From JBARCX01 sp049794535 (GTDB lineage Bacteria; Pseudomonadota; Gammaproteobacteria; Xanthomonadales; Rhodanobacteraceae): DNA of 10,397 nucleotides. Made by a program: the position numbers and the translations under genes. This document shows, one piece after another, positions 6,761 through 10,397 of the stretch. The stretch is from NCBI GenBank assembly GCA_049794535.1, contig JBARCX010000087.1, forward strand, positions 1 through 10,397, written 5' to 3'. Within the stretch, counting starts at the first letter, position 1, and each line of letters begins with the position of its first letter. The notes below the pieces were generated by a model. That model did not search any database. It had not been told where the DNA came from and was given only the letters and a program-made list of their open reading frames with translations.

Positions 6761-7492
6761 ATGAGCGGCAGCGGCAAAGAACACATCATCAAAAGCTACG
6801 ACGACGAACTAGCCCGCCTCACCGGTGAGCTGGTACGTATGGGCGAGCTATCGGTGACCCAGCTCGAAGCTGCCATCGACGTGGTCGAGCGCCGCGACGA
6901 ACGTGCCGCTCAGGCCGTGGTGAATAACGACGATGCGATCGACCAACTCGAACAGGACATCAGCCACGACGTGGTGCGCTTGCTAGCTTTGCGCGCACCG
7001 ATCGCCGGCGACCTGCGCAACGTGTTCGCTGCACTACGTATTGCTGCCGACATCGAGCGCATCGGCGACTACGCTGCCAATGTGGCAAAACGTTCGATAC
7101 CGCTCTCGATGGCCGCACCGGTCGCCCCGACCAAGGGCTTGGCATATCTGGCCGAGCTAGCCGCGGACGAAGTACGTGGCGTACTGCTCGCCTATCGCGA
7201 CCGCGATGCCGAGCGTGCCTACCAAGTGTGGAAGGACGACGCCAATCTGGACGAAGCCTATACCGGTTACTTCCGCCAGTTGCTCACCTACATGATGGAA
7301 GATCCGCGCAACATCACGCCGTGCACGCACTTGTTGTTCATGGCGAAGAACATCGAGCGCATTGGCGATCACGCTACCAACATCGCCGAGAACGTGTGGT
7401 TCCAGGTCACGGGCGAGCCGCTGACCAAGCAGCGCAGCAAGCGCGACCTCACGTCCAACCCGGAATTGCCGCCATTGGGCGATCGGAGCTGA
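6761..7492 (+). CDS. phoU: Phosphate signalling protein PhoU
   Basis: A 243-residue cytoplasmic regulator that links Pst transport state to PhoR, keeping the Pho regulon off when phosphate is plentiful; it also affects persistence and polyphosphate levels in several bacteria. It has two three-helix PhoU repeats, each with the metal-binding E/DxxxD type motif: DIERIGDYAANV (97-108) and NIERIGDHATNI (197-208). Length matches E. coli (241). The reading frame is open upstream to a TTG at 6698, but the ATG at 6761 gives the family N-terminus and has GAGA 7 nt upstream. The 68-bp gap after pstB contains no clear promoter or terminator, so it is likely the last gene of the pst operon. The C-terminal tail after residue 217 is hydrophilic and likely disordered. 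Confidence 0.96.
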   Translation: MSGSGKEHIIKSYDDELARLTGELVRMGELSVTQLEAAIDVVERRDERAAQAVVNNDDAIDQLEQDISHDVVRLLALRAPIAGDLRNVFAALRIAADIERIGDYAANVAKRSIPLSMAAPVAPTKGLAYLAELAADEVRGVLLAYRDRDAERAYQVWKDDANLDEAYTGYFRQLLTYMMEDPRNITPCTHLLFMAKNIERIGDHATNIAENVWFQVTGEPLTKQRSKRDLTSNPELPPLGDRS

Positions 7493-7500
7493 CTATCGGC

Positions 7501-7518
7501 GCCGGCTTCAAGGTCGGC
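7501..7518 (+). other. Weak hairpin between phoU and the convergent glycosyltransferase gene
   Basis: GCCGGCT pairs with GGTCGGC (two G-T pairs) around TTCA, 8 bp after the phoU stop. There is no T-tract on either strand, so a Rho-independent terminator for the pst operon or for the opposing gene is not evident. The whole convergent gap is only 49 bp. Confidence 0.25.
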
Positions 7519-7541
7519 TCATTACGGGATATGTCGCGCCC

Positions 7542-9299
7542 CTACTTCGGGACCGCGACTTTCTCGCTTGATGCTTGCCCCGCCCCCCAGCGTTGAATTG
7601 AATAGATCCCTTCCACCGGCTGCGTGCCTTGTGTGATGTAGCGGACCAACAAACGGTCGCCTACAGCGTGCTCTTTTTCCGCCGTCAAACTTGCCTGCAC
7701 GTCAGCTGGCGCCAAGACGGAAGACTGGCTCCGCAGTAAAACATAGCCGTTGGGCGCTGGTCTCCAAGACAACCAGCGAAGCCCATAGCCAACCAACTGC
7801 TGCAGCACGACGCCATGCGCTGCCATGCTGGGTTGTCGAGCAAGCTCCATCGCCAACTTCAATGCGTCGGCCGACTTCATGTCATGCTCACTCCAGGCGA
7901 TGACAGAGCATTCATTGGCGCCCACCCGCGACTTGGTACTCACATGCTTCACAAGTTCATCTGGCAGATAGGCCTGCGGATGCATGGTTTCCGGCAGGTA
8001 ATAGCCAAAATAATTCTGCTCGACGAAGCGACGCATTTCAGGTGTATCCAATCCATAAGAGTCGGATCGAATCACCACCGGCACCGGCTGCCCCGCACAA
8101 TCGGGTAATTGCCGAATGTAATCCGCGCCAGCACGCCAGGTCTCATTGCTTGGCAGCATGCGACCTGGCAGCAGTGCCAATTGAGAGCCGAGCAAAAGCA
8201 CAATGGCGGTGATCGCCACCCCGCTCCGCGCGCTGCCCAGCCGCGGACCAGCAACGTCATACAGACGCGCAATCAATAGCCAGGCGAAGGGCGCACAAGT
8301 AAGAACGTTTCGATCTGAGAACGATGGCGCCACGAGTATCGACACGGCAATGCCGCTAATCACAACACCGACAAGTACAAAACCGCAGAGCGCAGTGGCC
8401 CAACGGGCATCGTCAGTCGATACATCGGCATCGCGCTCTTGCCGGACACCCCGCAAGCGCCGGATCAGCAGAACAAACAACAAAGCAATCGCAACCACTT
8501 GAGATTGCCAGCTCACCACATGCGTTATAGCGCGGCGTATATCCCACGCAAAAAAGCCAAAGTCACTCCTAAACCAGGTGTGTTGAAAATCGTGATTGAC
8601 GGCGTGCATCAACAACCAGAGAAAGCTCAAATACAACGCCAGTATCGACAACCCCGAAACAACCAGCGCCATTTGCAGTCGGAGATCCCGCAGCGTCAGG
8701 ATCAAGAAAAACAGCAACATGCCGGTGGCCAGAAGCATGTACGAATGCGCCATGCTCCCAGCCATACCCAACACCGTCAGCAGAATCCAGTTCGCAAGGG
8801 GAAATCCTTTGCAAGCATGAACCTGCCGCCGCAATGCCAAAGCCACTGTCAGCATCGCCGCCGAAATCACCAACAGCATCGCGTAGCTGCGCGCGTTCTG
8901 CGATTGCTCAAACCAGAATGCCGACCCGCTAGCCGCTGCGCAGGCAAAAGCAGACGCGGCAGGAGTCATCACCTTACGTGTGCCACCTGCAAAAACAAGC
9001 AGCGCGATGACAGCAAACACCGCACTCGGCAAACGCACCGCCCACTCTGATACGCCGGTCAGCTGAATCCAGCCATAAAGGAAAAAGTAATACAGCGGGG
9101 GATGCACGTCGGTCAACGCGCGCGCAAGGACGCCAGACAAACCGGTATGGCCATCGATAACATACATCGTGAAGAGCTCATCGGCCCAAAAGCCGTTGGT
9201 CGACAAGCCCACGAAAGCAAATATGCAGGCAACTACGGCTATCAAGCTATACAGCACGCTTGGCCAGCTCGACCCATACCGAGGGTTCACTGTTTGCAC
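7542..9299 (-). CDS. GT-C-type membrane glycosyltransferase (PMT_2/ArnT-like)
   Basis: A 585-residue polytopic inner-membrane protein of the dolichyl/undecaprenyl-phosphate-sugar glycosyltransferase type. Evidence: FWADE (37-41) after the first membrane helix, with D40/E41 the likely catalytic acidic pair; DVHPPLYY (64-71); WAVRLPSAVF (86-95); and SQNARSYAML (133-142), a pattern typical of this family. About ten hydrophobic segments run to residue 378, followed by a soluble C-terminal region of about 200 residues, presumably periplasmic. The start is GTG, with a weak GGGG 7 nt upstream; another GTG lies at the fourth codon. The stop is TAG. The acceptor (lipid A, glycan or protein) is not evident. 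By eye the gene is less GC-rich than its neighbours, especially around 8460-8650, which may mean it was acquired; no partner glycan genes are visible in the window. Confidence 0.8.
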   Translation of the reverse strand: MQTVNPRYGSSWPSVLYSLIAVVACIFAFVGLSTNGFWADELFTMYVIDGHTGLSGVLARALTDVHPPLYYFFLYGWIQLTGVSEWAVRLPSAVFAVIALLVFAGGTRKVMTPAASAFACAAASGSAFWFEQSQNARSYAMLLVISAAMLTVALALRRQVHACKGFPLANWILLTVLGMAGSMAHSYMLLATGMLLFFLILTLRDLRLQMALVVSGLSILALYLSFLWLLMHAVNHDFQHTWFRSDFGFFAWDIRRAITHVVSWQSQVVAIALLFVLLIRRLRGVRQERDADVSTDDARWATALCGFVLVGVVISGIAVSILVAPSFSDRNVLTCAPFAWLLIARLYDVAGPRLGSARSGVAITAIVLLLGSQLALLPGRMLPSNETWRAGADYIRQLPDCAGQPVPVVIRSDSYGLDTPEMRRFVEQNYFGYYLPETMHPQAYLPDELVKHVSTKSRVGANECSVIAWSEHDMKSADALKLAMELARQPSMAAHGVVLQQLVGYGLRWLSWRPAPNGYVLLRSQSSVLAPADVQASLTAEKEHAVGDRLLVRYITQGTQPVEGIYSIQRWGAGQASSEKVAVPK

Positions 9300-9331
9300 A
9301 CGGAAGCCCCGATAAGGAAAATCACCTGCAG

Positions 9332-9337
9332 AGTATA
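9332..9337 (-). promoter_or_regulatory. Possible -10 box for the glycosyltransferase gene
   Basis: TATACT on the minus strand matches the -10 consensus at 5 of 6 positions and would give a leader of about 25 nt. It is flanked by CCTGCA (9325-9330) and TGCAGG (9351-9356), a 6-bp inverted repeat. No good -35 is visible. Tentative. Confidence 0.3.
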
Positions 9338-9413
9338 TCGCCCTAGCATTTGCAGGAGGCAGGCCATAAGTGCCGGCTTAAATCACGGCAAAGTAGCCAG
9401 TCTTACGGATTGC

Positions 9414-9701
9414 TTACCAAGGCGCAATCTTGCGCCCTGCCTCGCGGGCTTCGCGACGCACTTTCACGCCACGCGCGATGCCATAGATGCCGATCAGTAA
9501 CCACGCCAGCTGCATGACAAAAGCCGCCGCATTGAAGTTGCCGAACAGCAGCGAGAGCATCACGCCAATCGCACCGAGGATGTTCATCAATTGGTAGACC
9601 AGACCGTTACCGCGTAGCTTGTGTGCCTGCAACAGCAGGAACGCCAGCAACACCAACGCCACGCCGATATAGCCGGTCCAATCGTGCCAATAGAAGTTCA
9701 T
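9414..9701 (-). CDS. CBU_0592-like small membrane protein
   Basis: A 95-residue protein with three hydrophobic segments (about 10-25, 36-53 and 58-76) and a basic, charged C-terminal tail (79-91). The layout, with LLAFLLL in the first helix, YQLMNILGA before the second and AFVMQLAWLLIGIYGI in the third, resembles the CBU_0592 family of uncharacterised inner-membrane proteins. Its ATG overlaps the rlmB stop (ATGA) and has AAAGGAG (9711-9717) nine nt upstream inside rlmB, so it is very likely translated from the rlmB message. Function unknown; the coupling does not by itself indicate a role in ribosome methylation. Confidence 0.8.
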   Translation of the reverse strand: MNFYWHDWTGYIGVALVLLAFLLLQAHKLRGNGLVYQLMNILGAIGVMLSLLFGNFNAAAFVMQLAWLLIGIYGIARGVKVRREAREAGRKIAPW

Positions 9702-10397
9702 CGCTTTGCGCTCCTTTGTCGCAAGGCCTCGAATAACACGATGCCGGTGGCAACGGAAACGTTCAAGCTCTCCATCGTTCCTGGCATCGGAATCTTCGCC
9801 ACGAAGTCACACGTCTCGCGAGTGAGTCGACGCATGCCCTCGCCTTCGCTACCCAACACCAATGCCACCGGCCCTTTCAGATCGACGCCATAGAGTGATT
9901 GATCTGTGTCGCCCGCCAGCCCGGTGAGCCACACGCCAGCATCCTTCAGCTCACGCATCGCACGCGCCAGGTTGGTAACCGCCACCAACGGCACGCGATC
10001 CGCGCCACCCGCTGATGCGCGGCGTACCACCGGTGTAAGCCCTACGGCACGATCCTTCGGCACGATCACCGCCGTGACCTTGGCGGCCGCCGCACTACGC
10101 AGGCAAGCGCCAAGGTTATGCGGATCGGTAACGCCATCGAGTATCAGCACCAGCGCTTCGCTGCCTGCCTCTTCAATCAGACGCGACAGATCGTTCTCGG
10201 TCGCCATCGGCGCTGCCTCATAAAGCGCAGCGATACCCTGATGGCGCGCCTCGCCAGCCAGCTTCTCCAGCTGATCCCGCGGGCGGTGATGCACCGGAAT
10301 CTTGAGTTCCTTAGCGCGATCGGCCAATTCCTGCACGCGCGGATTGCGCTGGCCGTTTTCGACCAGCACTTCGCGTATGCGCTCGGCATCGTTACTC
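9698..10397 (-). CDS. rlmB: 23S rRNA (guanosine-2'-O)-methyltransferase RlmB, 5' end cut off
   Basis: SpoU/TrmH-family SPOUT methyltransferase that modifies G2251 in the P loop of 23S rRNA using S-adenosylmethionine. The three SPOUT motifs are intact: NLGACLRSA, GSEGEGMRRL, and IPMPGTMESLNVSVATG, which forms the trefoil-knot cofactor site with the catalytic Arg/Asn/Glu/Ser set. ILDGVTDPHNLGACLRSA matches E. coli almost residue for residue. The reading frame stays open to the window edge, and the visible 232 residues begin with SNDAERIRE, so by comparison with E. coli (243) about 17 N-terminal residues are missing. An in-frame GTG at 10367-10369 is internal and not the true start. The stop overlaps the next gene by 4 bp. 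Confidence 0.96.
   Translation of the reverse strand, partial: SNDAERIREVLVENGQRNPRVQELADRAKELKIPVHHRPRDQLEKLAGEARHQGIAALYEAAPMATENDLSRLIEEAGSEALVLILDGVTDPHNLGACLRSAAAAKVTAVIVPKDRAVGLTPVVRRASAGGADRVPLVAVTNLARAMRELKDAGVWLTGLAGDTDQSLYGVDLKGPVALVLGSEGEGMRRLTRETCDFVAKIPMPGTMESLNVSVATGIVLFEALRQRSAKR

Noticed and set aside
7493..7541. Expected phoB/phoR or a clear operon terminator after phoU
   Set aside because: Neither is present: the next gene is the convergent glycosyltransferase, and only a weak hairpin without a T-tract is seen.

Overview
The window looks like a chromosomal segment of a high-GC gammaproteobacterium, most likely Xanthomonadales and probably the Rhodanobacteraceae (Dyella/Rhodanobacter/Frateuria-like). 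This placement is inferred from the protein sequences (RNase T and RlmB are clearly gammaproteobacterial; the porin has a DcaP-like layout) and from the GC-rich codon use. No species-level marker is present.

Layout. 1-161: an intergenic tail with a strong hairpin terminator. 162-1847 (minus): an outer-membrane porin with a signal peptide, a periplasmic Gln-rich coiled coil and a C-terminal Phe. 1848-2068: a divergent intergenic region holding a good candidate Pho box and a structured leader for the porin, plus an extended -10 for the gene on the other side. 2069-2728 (plus): rnt, RNase T. 2729-2850: the pstS control region, with an 11-bp-phased array of Pho-like half-sites. 2851-7492 (plus): the phosphate uptake operon pstS-pstC-pstA-pstB-phoU, with a stem-loop between pstS and pstC, overlapping pstC/pstA and pstA/pstB junctions, and a 68-bp gap before phoU. 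7542-9299 (minus): a GT-C-type membrane glycosyltransferase, convergent with phoU. 9414-9701 and 9698-10397 (both minus): a small CBU_0592-type membrane protein translationally coupled to the 3' end of rlmB, which is cut by the window edge.

How the genes work together. PstS captures periplasmic phosphate, PstC and PstA form the channel, PstB hydrolyses ATP, and PhoU couples the transporter to PhoR/PhoB signalling. phoB and phoR are not in the window. The Pho box upstream of the divergent porin suggests that the porin belongs to the same regulon and supplies phosphate or phosphorylated solutes across the outer membrane. RNase T sits between the two Pho-type promoters but is a housekeeping tRNA/rRNA 3'-end trimming enzyme. 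The glycosyltransferase and the rlmB pair look functionally unrelated.

I found no mobile element, CRISPR array, tRNA or rRNA and no clearly new system. The most informative signals are regulatory: the Pho box and folded leader of the porin, the phased array before pstS, and a possibly leaderless rnt. No gene-free stretch exceeds 300 bases.
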